This document shows, one piece after another, positions 1-5,850 of a stretch of DNA of 9,880 nt. The notes under the pieces are model-generated. The model was not told the origin of the DNA. It made no database searches and saw nothing but the letters and a program-made list of their open reading frames with translations. Within the stretch, counting starts at the first letter, position 1. Every line of letters starts with the position of its first letter. Position numbers and translations under genes: made by a program. The DNA is taken from contig QIEB01000278.1 of assembly GCA_003229495.1 (NCBI GenBank), positions 1 to 9,880 on the forward strand, given 5' to 3'. Source of the stretch: Flammeovirgaceae bacterium (GTDB lineage: Bacteria > Bacteroidota > Bacteroidia > Cytophagales > Cyclobacteriaceae).

Positions 1-329
1 AAAAAGCCCGGGGAGTTGGTTTCGATTGGGATAACAAAGATCAGGTCTGGGATAAAGTACAGGAAGAAATGAATGAGTTTATGGAGGCCAGTCAGACAGC
101 GGACCAGCAAGAAATGCAACATGAGTTCGGCGACCTCTTGTTTTCCCTGATCAACTATTCAAGATTTGTAAATATCAATCCGGAAGAAGCCCTGGAAATG
201 ACTAACAAAAAGTTCATCAAGAGGTTTCAATATCTGGAAGTTTCCATTAAGAAAGACGGCAAGCAAATTTCAGAGTTGACACTGGAAGAAATGAGTGTCT
301 ACTGGGAAAAGGCAAAAATGGAGTTATGA
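1..329 (+). CDS. mazG: MazG nucleoside triphosphate pyrophosphohydrolase, C-terminal part (5' end outside window)
   Basis: MazG hydrolyses (d)NTPs to the monophosphate and pyrophosphate in the cytoplasm and is thought to clean aberrant nucleotides from the pool. The reading frame is already open at base 3, so the gene enters from the left and only about 108 C-terminal residues are visible; the first in-frame ATG at 69 is internal, not a start. Visible residues begin KARGVGFDWDN, the usual opening of the second MazG domain. They include the metal-binding pattern EExxE (EEMNE) and, about 25 residues on, ExxD (EFGDLL). The conserved NxKFxxRF-type helix (NKKFIKRF) and a C-terminal LTLEEMSVYWEKAK follow. 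All these match the E. coli-type MazG C-terminal domain, and the stop at 327-329 is at the usual position. A TAnnTTTG box stands before the next gene, so that gene is probably transcribed separately. Family assignment is firm. Confidence 0.93.
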   Translation, partial: KARGVGFDWDNKDQVWDKVQEEMNEFMEASQTADQQEMQHEFGDLLFSLINYSRFVNINPEEALEMTNKKFIKRFQYLEVSIKKDGKQISELTLEEMSVYWEKAKMEL

Positions 330-350
330 ATTATTAGTGATGAGTTGAAT

Positions 351-368
351 AAAATCTAAGAGGATTTT
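351..368 (+). terminator. possible weak terminator hairpin after mazG
   Basis: AAAATC and GATTTT form a perfect 6-bp inverted repeat around a 6-nt spacer, 21 bp after the mazG stop. The arms are A- and T-rich, so the 3' arm doubles as a short U-tract. There is little GC in the stem, so termination strength is doubtful. The call rests on position and symmetry only. Confidence 0.25.
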
Positions 369-455
369 GGGCTATGAAAAAATAGTGTTAACCAATAGAA
401 AAACAGTGTACGACTTTACAAGTCTAACTTTTCTACAGGATTTCTAGAATTATTG

Positions 456-463
456 TAACTTTG
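456..463 (+). promoter_or_regulatory. candidate Bacteroidota -7 box before the cold-shock gene
   Basis: TAACTTTG matches the Bacteroidota -7 consensus TAnnTTTG exactly and ends 38 bp before the ATG at 502. This would give a short leader of about 30 nt, unlike the long cold-responsive leader of E. coli cspA. No clean TTTG -33 element lies at the usual distance; only T-rich sequence (about 429-432) is present. An 8-bp palindrome TTCTAGAA (442-449) sits just upstream of the box and may be incidental. Confidence 0.35.
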
Positions 464-501
464 AGTTATGGTAGTATCGGTAATAACTTAATTTATAATA
501 A

Positions 502-951
502 ATGGCAAGATCACAAGACACTTATATTAAAAGAGAAAAAGAGAAGAAACGTATAAAGCAAAGAAAGGAGAAACAAGAAAGACGAGAAGAGCGTAAAGCT
601 AACTCCCAAGGTGGTTCACTGGAGAACATGATGGCCTATGTTGATGAAAATGGAAACATCACAGACACTCCACCTGATCCTACCAAGAAAAAGAAGTTCA
701 GCGCTAAAAGCATTGAAATCGGAATTCCCAAAAAAGAAAAGGTGGTAATTGATCCCATACGAAACGGGAGAGTAGAATTTTTTAACCATTCCAAAGGCTT
801 TGGATTTATTAAAGATTCAGAAACTCAAGAAAAGCATTTTGTACATATCAATGGCGTCCTGGAAGAGGAAATAGAAGAAAACGATAAGGTTACATTTGAA
901 CTTGAACGAGGGAATAAAGGGATGAATGCAGTCCGTGTCAAGAAGGTGTAG
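502..951 (+). CDS. cold-shock-domain protein with charged N-terminal extension
   Basis: This is a 149-residue cytoplasmic single-stranded nucleic-acid-binding protein. Residues 1-34 are extremely rich in Lys, Arg and Glu and probably form a basic helix. Residues 40-62 hold a segment I recognise from Bacteroidota members (AYVDENGNITDTPPDP). The cold-shock domain occupies about residues 86-149. RNP1 is KGFGFI (98-103) and RNP2 is KHFVHI (111-116); the aromatic and His residues that stack on bases are kept. The whole is about twice the length of CspA (about 70 residues), as is normal for this subfamily. By family it is an RNA chaperone or antiterminator-like protein, but its target RNAs cannot be inferred. 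The ATG at 502 follows an AT-rich leader with no Shine-Dalgarno, and the MARSQ start matches homologues as I know them. It appears monocistronic, with gaps of 172 and 290 bp on either side. Confidence 0.9.
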   Translation: MARSQDTYIKREKEKKRIKQRKEKQERREERKANSQGGSLENMMAYVDENGNITDTPPDPTKKKKFSAKSIEIGIPKKEKVVIDPIRNGRVEFFNHSKGFGFIKDSETQEKHFVHINGVLEEEIEENDKVTFELERGNKGMNAVRVKKV

Positions 952-1093
952 TTAAGGCAGTTTCCAACTGGGCAATATTTCCGATATTTCTCCAAATTAA
1001 GGCGCCGATTATTATCCAATGCTTACCCATATAAGCGTTTCAAGGAAGTAATTTCATGCGGTATAACCTTCTCCCAAAGGTAATCTGCTAGTT

Positions 1094-1106
1094 CTGATAT
1101 TATCAG
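1094..1106. repeat. 13-bp perfect palindrome upstream of the MDR oxidoreductase
   Basis: CTGATA and TATCAG flank a single T, giving a perfect 6+1+6 inverted repeat. It lies about 136 bp before the start at 1242. The short centre fits a dimeric-regulator operator better than an RNA hairpin. No regulator gene is adjacent, so function is speculative. Confidence 0.35.
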
Positions 1107-1230
1107 CGACTTCATTCTAGCCAATACTTTGAAAGCTTGCCATAAATTCGAAATCGTGTTATTAGAAACTTATCAGGAACTGGGGGAGGACGACTCCAAT
1201 TTTCTAATTGTGGCGAAAAAACCTCTATCT

Positions 1231-1236
1231 AAGGGG
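1231..1236 (+). promoter_or_regulatory. ribosome binding site of the MDR oxidoreductase
   Basis: AAGGGG lies 5 nt before the ATG at 1242 and resembles a Shine-Dalgarno, unlike most genes in this window. An in-frame TAA at 1230-1232 lies only three codons upstream of this ATG, so 1242 is the first available start. Confidence 0.5.
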
Positions 1237-1241
1237 TCCTC

Positions 1242-2231
1242 ATGAAAGCAATAGTCTATACAAAATATGGACCACCGAATGTTCTTCAACTCAAAGAGGT
1301 TGATAAACCTGTTCCCAAGGACGATGAGGTATTGATAAAAGTTCATGCAGCTGAGGCAACCAAGGCTGATTGTGAGTTGCGAAGTTTCAATTTTCCAGTG
1401 AAGTGGTTTTGGCTGCCTTTGCGCATTGTGATGGGTATTACAAAGCCAAAAAGACAAGTCTTGGGTGGATATTTTGCAGGAGAAGTTGTATTGACCGGCA
1501 GGGATGTTTCAAAATTTACCAAGGGAGATTTAATATTTGGAACTACTAAACTTCGGATGGGGGCATACGGCGAATATATCTGCTTACCGGATAGCTACAC
1601 CATGGTACCGAAGCCAGGCAATATGAGTTTTGAGGAGGCTGCTGCGGTACCTTTAGGTGGATTGAATGCACTACACTTTTTAAGAAAAGCGAATATCCAA
1701 GATAGAGAAAAGGTTTTAATCAATGGAGCAGGTGGAAGCATCGGCACTTTCGGAGTTCAGATTGCCAAATTAATGGGCGCTGAGGTAACGGCTGTTGACA
1801 GTGCAATTAAGGAAGAAATGCTGCGTGGTATTGGAGCTGATCATTTTATAAATTATTCAGAAGAAGACTTTACAAAAAACGGCCAGAAATATCACGTGAT
1901 TTTTGACATGGTGTCTCAAAGTTCCTATTCCGGTTGCGTTAGGGCACTTACCCCTCAAGGACGTTATTTAATGGCAAATCCCCGTGTATCGGATATGCTA
2001 AAGTCTGTGCTGACTACCAAATTTACTGATAAAACAGTGATTTTTGCTTTTGCCGGAGAAAAGAAAGAGGAACTACTGGCACTTAAGGAAATGATTGAAG
2101 AGGGGAAAATAAAATCAGCGGTCGATCAAATTTTTCCCATGGATCAGGCAGCCGATGCTCACCGAAGAGTTGAGACTGAACAAAGATTGGGAACTATTGT
2201 AATAACCATGAATAACTCTGAGAGTGAGTGA
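1242..2231 (+). CDS. zinc-independent MDR oxidoreductase (NAD(P)H:quinone reductase-like)
   Basis: This is a 329-residue cytoplasmic medium-chain dehydrogenase/reductase, probably reducing quinones, enones or similar carbonyl compounds with NAD(P)H. The N-terminal GroES-like domain covers about residues 1-125 (MKAIVYTKYGPPNVLQL, then the VLIKVHAAE strand). The Rossmann domain follows, with the nucleotide loop GAGGSIGTFGVQIAK at 162-176. The C-terminal part returns to the catalytic fold and ends GTIVITM. The Cys/His catalytic-zinc ligands and the four-Cys structural-zinc lobe of alcohol dehydrogenases are not apparent, which places it in the quinone-reductase branch. Length is normal (about 310-340). 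Residues around 52-75 (FPVKWFWLPLRIVMG..) form a hydrophobic insert that also occurs in close relatives. The gene stands alone, convergent with rluD. Substrate cannot be predicted; family is confident. Confidence 0.88.
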   Translation: MKAIVYTKYGPPNVLQLKEVDKPVPKDDEVLIKVHAAEATKADCELRSFNFPVKWFWLPLRIVMGITKPKRQVLGGYFAGEVVLTGRDVSKFTKGDLIFGTTKLRMGAYGEYICLPDSYTMVPKPGNMSFEEAAAVPLGGLNALHFLRKANIQDREKVLINGAGGSIGTFGVQIAKLMGAEVTAVDSAIKEEMLRGIGADHFINYSEEDFTKNGQKYHVIFDMVSQSSYSGCVRALTPQGRYLMANPRVSDMLKSVLTTKFTDKTVIFAFAGEKKEELLALKEMIEEGKIKSAVDQIFPMDQAADAHRRVETEQRLGTIVITMNNSESE

Positions 2232-2242
2232 TTAGATTTTTT
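2215..2242 (+). terminator. possible weak terminator at the end of the MDR gene
   Basis: ACTCT and AGAGT flank one G (2215-2225), overlapping the last codons. A run of six T (2237-2242) and a T/C-rich stretch to about 2272 follow. The stem is short and lies 11 nt from the T-run, so this is a poor intrinsic terminator; the T-rich tract is the clearer feature. Confidence 0.22.
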
Positions 2243-2371
2243 ATCCTTTTCTTTTCTTCCTTATTTTTTCCAAAATGCAATCAACTTCTGATCTGCAAAT
2301 AGATGAGCTAAAACTGTAGATTAATGGATAAATTAAGCACCCAATCAGCAAAGTGAACATCCTACAAATGG

Positions 2372-2386
2372 AAGAGTTCAACTCTT
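2372..2386. repeat. 15-bp perfect palindrome spanning the rluD stop codon
   Basis: AAGAGTT and AACTCTT flank a single C. The rluD stop (TGA on the minus strand, 2380-2378) lies at its centre. Outer 5-bp arms CCTAC (2361-2365) and GTAGG (2393-2397) could extend the pairing with mismatches between. No T-tract follows on either strand, so it is not a standard intrinsic terminator, although its place between convergent genes would suit a two-way one. Confidence 0.35.
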
Positions 2387-3409
2387 GGTCTGGTAGGTGA
2401 CATAGCTTTCCCATTTAGAAAGTAGCTCTTGAAAATCCTGTGGAATATCTGAATCAAACTTCATCCTTTTCCCGGATATTGGGTGTACAAATCCCAGGCT
2501 CCTGGCGTGCAGGGCCTGACGCGGCAGCATTTTGAAGCAGTTTTCTACAAATGCCTTATACTTTGAAAACACCGTCCCTTTAAGAATACGGTCTCCACCA
2601 TAGTGGGCATCATTGAAGAGCGGGTGCCCCAAGTATTTGAGGTGTGCCCTGATTTGATGGGTGCGCCCGGTTTCCAACTGGCACGAAAGCAAACTTACGT
2701 AACGCAAAGGTTTTATAACCTGATAGTGGGTAATTGCCCCGCGTCCGTGGTCTGCTTCAGGAAATGCGGTAGTTATGCGCCGGTCTTTAAGGCTTCGGCC
2801 TAAGTTTACATCGATAGTACCGGTTTCGTTTTCCAGAAGACCCCATACCAGGGCGGTGTAACTACGCTCGATAGAGTGATCATAAAACTGCCTGGCCAGC
2901 CCGGTCATAGACCGTTCCGTTTTGGCGATCACCAGCAACCCGGAGGTATCCTTGTCAATTCTGTGTACCAATCCAGGTCGCCCTTGATTGTCTGGCATAG
3001 TCGGCAGATTCTGAAAATGATAAGCCAGGGCGTTTACCAGGGTGCCAGTCCAATTATTATAGGCGGGATGGACCACCATTCCCGGAGGCTTGTTCACTAC
3101 CAGTAGGTCCGAGTCCTCATAAATGATGTCCAACTCAATGTCCTCAGGCACTACCTCTGTGTCACGGGGTGGTTCGGGCAATGCCACCACAATCTCATCC
3201 CCAGGTCTTACCCGGTAATTTGGCTTAATCTCGGTATTGTTCACCTTAACAAACCCCTGCTTGATTCCATCCTGCAATTTGGTACGAGTCACATTTGGTA
3301 AACGGTCCATTAAAAACTTGTCCAGCCGGATCAAGGTTTGATTTGGATCGGCTACCAGCCGGTGATGTTCAAACCAACTGTCATCAGATGATTGCTGCTC
3401 ATCCTCCAT
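2378..3409 (-). CDS. rluD: RluD-type 23S rRNA pseudouridine synthase
   Basis: This 343-residue RluA-family enzyme isomerises uridines to pseudouridine. The RluD branch acts on helix 69 of 23S rRNA during large-subunit maturation. An S4 RNA-binding domain lies at about residues 25-75 (RLDKFLMDRLPNVTRTKLQDGIKQG). The catalytic domain begins near 90 with DIIYEDSDLLVVNKPPGMVVHP. The active-site motif HRIDKDTSGLLV is at 149-160, with D152 as the catalytic Asp by family knowledge. TGRTHQIRAH (247-256) and the C-terminal LHARSLGFVHP are further family signatures. Length and domain order are standard; the first 20 residues are acidic and poorly conserved in type. The ATG at 3409 is preceded by an 87-bp divergent gap shared with the transporter gene; I found no TAnnTTTG box facing rluD. 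RluD versus a sister RluA-family specificity rests on the S4 domain and overall resemblance. Confidence 0.92.
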   Translation of the reverse strand: MEDEQQSSDDSWFEHHRLVADPNQTLIRLDKFLMDRLPNVTRTKLQDGIKQGFVKVNNTEIKPNYRVRPGDEIVVALPEPPRDTEVVPEDIELDIIYEDSDLLVVNKPPGMVVHPAYNNWTGTLVNALAYHFQNLPTMPDNQGRPGLVHRIDKDTSGLLVIAKTERSMTGLARQFYDHSIERSYTALVWGLLENETGTIDVNLGRSLKDRRITTAFPEADHGRGAITHYQVIKPLRYVSLLSCQLETGRTHQIRAHLKYLGHPLFNDAHYGGDRILKGTVFSKYKAFVENCFKMLPRQALHARSLGFVHPISGKRMKFDSDIPQDFQELLSKWESYVTYQTKS

Positions 3410-3422
3410 ACCAACTAAGTTA

Positions 3423-3430
3423 TAATTTTG
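3423..3430 (+). promoter_or_regulatory. candidate -7 box for the transporter cluster
   Basis: TAATTTTG matches TAnnTTTG and faces the gene starting at 3497, 66 bp away, within the divergent rluD/transporter gap. The nearest upstream TTG (3392-3394) is 28 bp away, longer than the usual spacing of about 17-23, so the -33 part is unconvincing. Confidence 0.3.
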
Positions 3431-3496
3431 CCAGGGTTTCTTAGAGGTTCATCACTTATTTCCTATCATTGACTTGCTCAAGACTAATTCAAGTAA

Positions 3497-4384
3497 GTGG
3501 TTATAAAAAACAAGTATTATCCTTTTCTTGAGATAAACCTGTCGTTCATTCTCATGTCGACTTCAGGGTTATTTGGTAAAATCATACCATTGAACCCTGC
3601 TGTTACCATTTTAATCCGCTGTATAATAGCGGGCTTTTTGTTATTGGGATATTTGAGGTTACGCGGTGGCCTCAACATAGCCTGGAAGCGTGACCGATGG
3701 TTCTTTTTAATCAGCAGTATCCTTTTATCTGTACACTGGGTCAGCTATTTCCAGTCGATAAAAATGGCGGGAGTGGCTTTGGCAATGCTCTCGTTATTCA
3801 GCTATCCTATCATCACCGCCATTCTGGAACCGTATTTTTTTAAAAGCAAACATTCATGGTTCGACATTCTTTCTTCAGTTATTGTTCTTGTTGGTCTGGC
3901 TATAATTGTTCCGGAATTCTCTTTTGGAAACAGGGCAGTGCAGGGTGTGATACTGGGACTTGGCTCTGCGGTGCTTTATGCCATCCGTAACATTATGAAT
4001 CGCCGGTATATTACCATTTACAGTGGTTCCGCCATCATGTGTTATCAACTTTTAATATCGGCGGCTATATTGTTGCCTGCGCTTTGGATATATCCCCCGG
4101 AAATTTCAGCAAGTACCTGGGGCAATTTAGTATTATTGTCGTTATTTACTACCGCTATCGCCCACACTCTATTTGTTAAGGGTCTGTTATATTTTACTGC
4201 CAGCACCGTTAGCATATTGAGTTGTCTTACACCGGTGTATGGTATAATTTGGGCGGTATGGCTAACTGACGAAAGGATCAACGAGGGTACCATTTGGGGA
4301 GGTCTTATTATTGTTCTTGCTACTTTTGCACAAGGCTTTCGACATTATCAGAAGCAACCTCATGTCGTTGGAAATATTCGATAA
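3497..4384 (+). CDS. EamA/DMT-superfamily membrane transporter
   Basis: This 295-residue inner-membrane protein is of the drug/metabolite transporter superfamily, which typically moves amino acids, nucleosides or related metabolites. It has about ten hydrophobic spans (roughly 9-27, 34-53, 68-86, 91-110, 121-138, 149-166, 176-197, 207-225, 236-255, 265-281), arranged as two EamA repeats. The second ends with the family-like LTPVYGIIWAVWLTDERINEG (244-264). The start is GTG: an in-frame TAA immediately precedes it (3494-3496), and the next ATG (3554) would remove most of the first membrane span. ACTTG (3472-3476) and CAAGT (3490-3494) could pair just before this GTG. The stop lies 23 bp inside the next gene, suggesting co-transcription with the PLP enzyme and GNAT that follow. 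Substrate and direction of transport are not evident. Confidence 0.88.
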   Translation: MVIKNKYYPFLEINLSFILMSTSGLFGKIIPLNPAVTILIRCIIAGFLLLGYLRLRGGLNIAWKRDRWFFLISSILLSVHWVSYFQSIKMAGVALAMLSLFSYPIITAILEPYFFKSKHSWFDILSSVIVLVGLAIIVPEFSFGNRAVQGVILGLGSAVLYAIRNIMNRRYITIYSGSAIMCYQLLISAAILLPALWIYPPEISASTWGNLVLLSLFTTAIAHTLFVKGLLYFTASTVSILSCLTPVYGIIWAVWLTDERINEGTIWGGLIIVLATFAQGFRHYQKQPHVVGNIR

Positions 4385-5279
4385 CCCTGGTGAAACCCCC
4401 ATTCAGTTTGTTGAGAGCTTCCCAGGAAACATCAAATTATATATCAAGCGGGAGGACCTAATCCACCCACTGGTTTCCGGGAATAAGTGGAGGAAGCTAA
4501 AGTATAATATGATTGAAGCTCATAAAATGGGCGTATCCAGTGTCCTGACCTTTGGTGGGGCCTTTAGCAATCATATCTATGCCACCGCAGCGGCAGGAGC
4601 GGCATGTGGAATTAACACCATTGGTGTGATCAGGGGGGAGATTCTTGAACCACTTAATCCCACACTAAGTGAAGCATCTGGTTGGGGAATGAAACTGGTA
4701 TCCATTTCCAGGCAGGAATTCAAAAAGAAAACTGATGGGGCATTCATATCTGTTTTGGAAGCTAAGTATGGGAATTTTTATTTGATTCCTGAGGGAGGTT
4801 CAAATACCTTGGCTTTAAAGGGATGTGCTGAAATTGCCGCTATATCTCAAGACTTCGACTACTGGTGTGTTAGCTGTGGCACTGGAGGAACGTTGGCAGG
4901 TTTGTTATCCGGATTAAGTAATAAGGAAAAAGTACTTGGGTTCCCGGCAATAAAGGGAGGTGAATTTTTAGAGAGCGACATTAAATCACTGCTTATGAAC
5001 GCTAAAGTAAAATCCAATGTTCCATGGGAGCTTATCCATGAATATCATTTTGGTGGGTATGCCAAAATCACCAAAGAGTTGTTGGATTTCATAAATGACT
5101 TTAAGACTCGATTTAGGATTCTCCTGGATCCTATATACACCGGTAAAATGATGTTCGGTGTATTGGATATGATCAAGCAGGGCTATTTCCCGTTAGATTC
5201 CAATATCCTGGCCATCCACACTGGTGGTCTTCAGGGAATAACAGGAATTGAAGAAAAATATGGCATAAAAATAAAATAA
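4362..5279 (+). CDS. PLP-dependent D-cysteine desulfhydrase/ACC deaminase family enzyme
   Basis: This is a 305-residue fold-type II PLP enzyme. Members either open 1-aminocyclopropane-1-carboxylate to 2-oxobutanoate and ammonia, or split D-cysteine to pyruvate, sulfide and ammonia. The PLP-binding Lys is K42 in SGNKWRKLKY (39-48). FSNH (68-71) is the conserved Ser region, and CGTGGTLAGL (172-181) binds the cofactor phosphate. YTGK (259-262) and HTGG (286-289) lie near the active site. In ACC deaminase the residue after that Tyr is Glu (E295, Pseudomonas numbering) and the HTGG position is Leu (L322). Here both are Thr (T260, T287), which favours the D-cysteine desulfhydrase type. The frame extends upstream to a TTG at 4311, but conserved sequence begins at MSLEIFDNPGETP, so the ATG at 4362 is chosen. 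It overlaps the transporter by 23 bp and precedes a GNAT gene by 15 bp. Family is secure; substrate is inferred. Confidence 0.86.
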   Translation: MSLEIFDNPGETPIQFVESFPGNIKLYIKREDLIHPLVSGNKWRKLKYNMIEAHKMGVSSVLTFGGAFSNHIYATAAAGAACGINTIGVIRGEILEPLNPTLSEASGWGMKLVSISRQEFKKKTDGAFISVLEAKYGNFYLIPEGGSNTLALKGCAEIAAISQDFDYWCVSCGTGGTLAGLLSGLSNKEKVLGFPAIKGGEFLESDIKSLLMNAKVKSNVPWELIHEYHFGGYAKITKELLDFINDFKTRFRILLDPIYTGKMMFGVLDMIKQGYFPLDSNILAIHTGGLQGITGIEEKYGIKIK

Positions 5280-5294
5280 CCTTATATTTAAACC

Positions 5295-5837
5295 ATGCAA
5301 ACAGTTATTGAGGGGGACAAATTGCAGATCAAAGTGGCCTGCACCAAAGATATTGCTATCTTATCAAGGCTAGGGAGAAGGACCTTCAAAGAAACTTATG
5401 CACAATTCAATACCCCCAAAAATCTACAAAAATATTTAAGGGCTACTTTTTCTAAAAAGTCCATCAACGAACAACTGGAAGACGATGGTAACTTCTTCCT
5501 GGTGGCCCGCCTGAATAATGAAGACGTTGGTTATGCCAAGCTAAAAGAGAACAATAAACCCTTTCACGATAAGTCAATCAATGCGGTAGAACTGGAACGG
5601 ATCTATGTACTTGAAGAATTCCAGGGAACTGGAATTGGAAAGAATTTAATGGATAAATGTCTGGCGTTTGCCAAGCTGAGAAAATATCCGGTTATGTGGT
5701 TGGGTGTGTGGGAAGGAAATCTTGACGCAATTAAGTTCTATCAGCGGCAGGGCTTTACCATATTCGGATCACATATGTTTGAGTTGGGTGATGAGCAACA
5801 AAGCGACTACCTAATGAAAAAAGATATCCAGGACTAG
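5295..5837 (+). CDS. GNAT-family N-acetyltransferase, PaiA-like
   Basis: This 180-residue cytoplasmic enzyme transfers an acetyl group from acetyl-CoA to an amine. The GNAT fold spans about residues 11-175. Motif A, LERIYVLEEFQGTGIGKNLMDK (100-121), contains the pyrophosphate-binding Q-G-T-G-I-G (110-115). Motif B follows as WLGVWEGNLDAIKFYQRQGF (135-154). The C-terminal pattern G-x-H-x-F-x-LGDEQQSDYLMKK (158-176) resembles the Bacillus PaiA type, which acetylates spermidine and other polyamines. No PaiB-like regulator is next to it. It is 15 bp after the PLP enzyme and probably the last gene of that transcript. The ATG at 5295 has an AT-rich leader without a Shine-Dalgarno. The acetyltransferase call is firm; the polyamine substrate is only a resemblance. 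Confidence 0.87.
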   Translation: MQTVIEGDKLQIKVACTKDIAILSRLGRRTFKETYAQFNTPKNLQKYLRATFSKKSINEQLEDDGNFFLVARLNNEDVGYAKLKENNKPFHDKSINAVELERIYVLEEFQGTGIGKNLMDKCLAFAKLRKYPVMWLGVWEGNLDAIKFYQRQGFTIFGSHMFELGDEQQSDYLMKKDIQD

Positions 5838-5850
5838 TGACTTGACACTA
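5835..5850. repeat. small inverted repeat containing both convergent stop codons
   Basis: TAGTG (5835-5839) and CACTA (5846-5850) form a perfect 5-bp inverted repeat around ACTTGA. The left arm begins with the TAG stop of the GNAT gene. The right arm, read on the other strand, begins with the TAG stop of radA. Only 10 bp separate the two genes, so each transcript must end inside or near the other gene. The stem is too short to be a strong terminator and no T-tract follows. Confidence 0.3.

Larger units (their letters stand above)
952..1241. other. 290-bp intergenic gap
   Basis: There is no convincing + strand gene here. The gap holds a 13-bp palindrome (1094-1106). It also has a minus-strand frame that reads protein-like from about 1115 down to a stop at 1023-1025 and continues open past that stop; this is discussed as a finding and not called a gene. 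No perfect TAnnTTTG box on the + strand was found for the downstream oxidoreductase. The closest is TACTTTG near 1125-1131, one base short. No clear terminator for the cold-shock gene was seen. Confidence 0.5.

Noticed and set aside
1075..1082. Minus-strand TACCTTTG, an exact TAnnTTTG match
   Set aside because: No gene lies downstream on that strand at a sensible distance, since the next one in that direction is the + strand cold-shock gene. A match to a 6-base consensus is expected by chance.
1173..1457. 94-codon minus-strand frame overlapping the start of the MDR gene
   Set aside because: It is antisense to clearly conserved MDR coding sequence and shows no recognisable domain.
2603..3106. 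Two + strand frames inside rluD
   Set aside because: They are antisense shadows of the conserved catalytic domain of rluD.
4311..4361. N-terminal extension of the PLP enzyme from a TTG at 4311 (MFLLLLHKAFDIIRSNL)
   Set aside because: It lies wholly inside the transporter's last membrane span and tail in another frame, and family similarity starts at the ATG at 4362. The hydrophobic start is a shadow, not a signal peptide.
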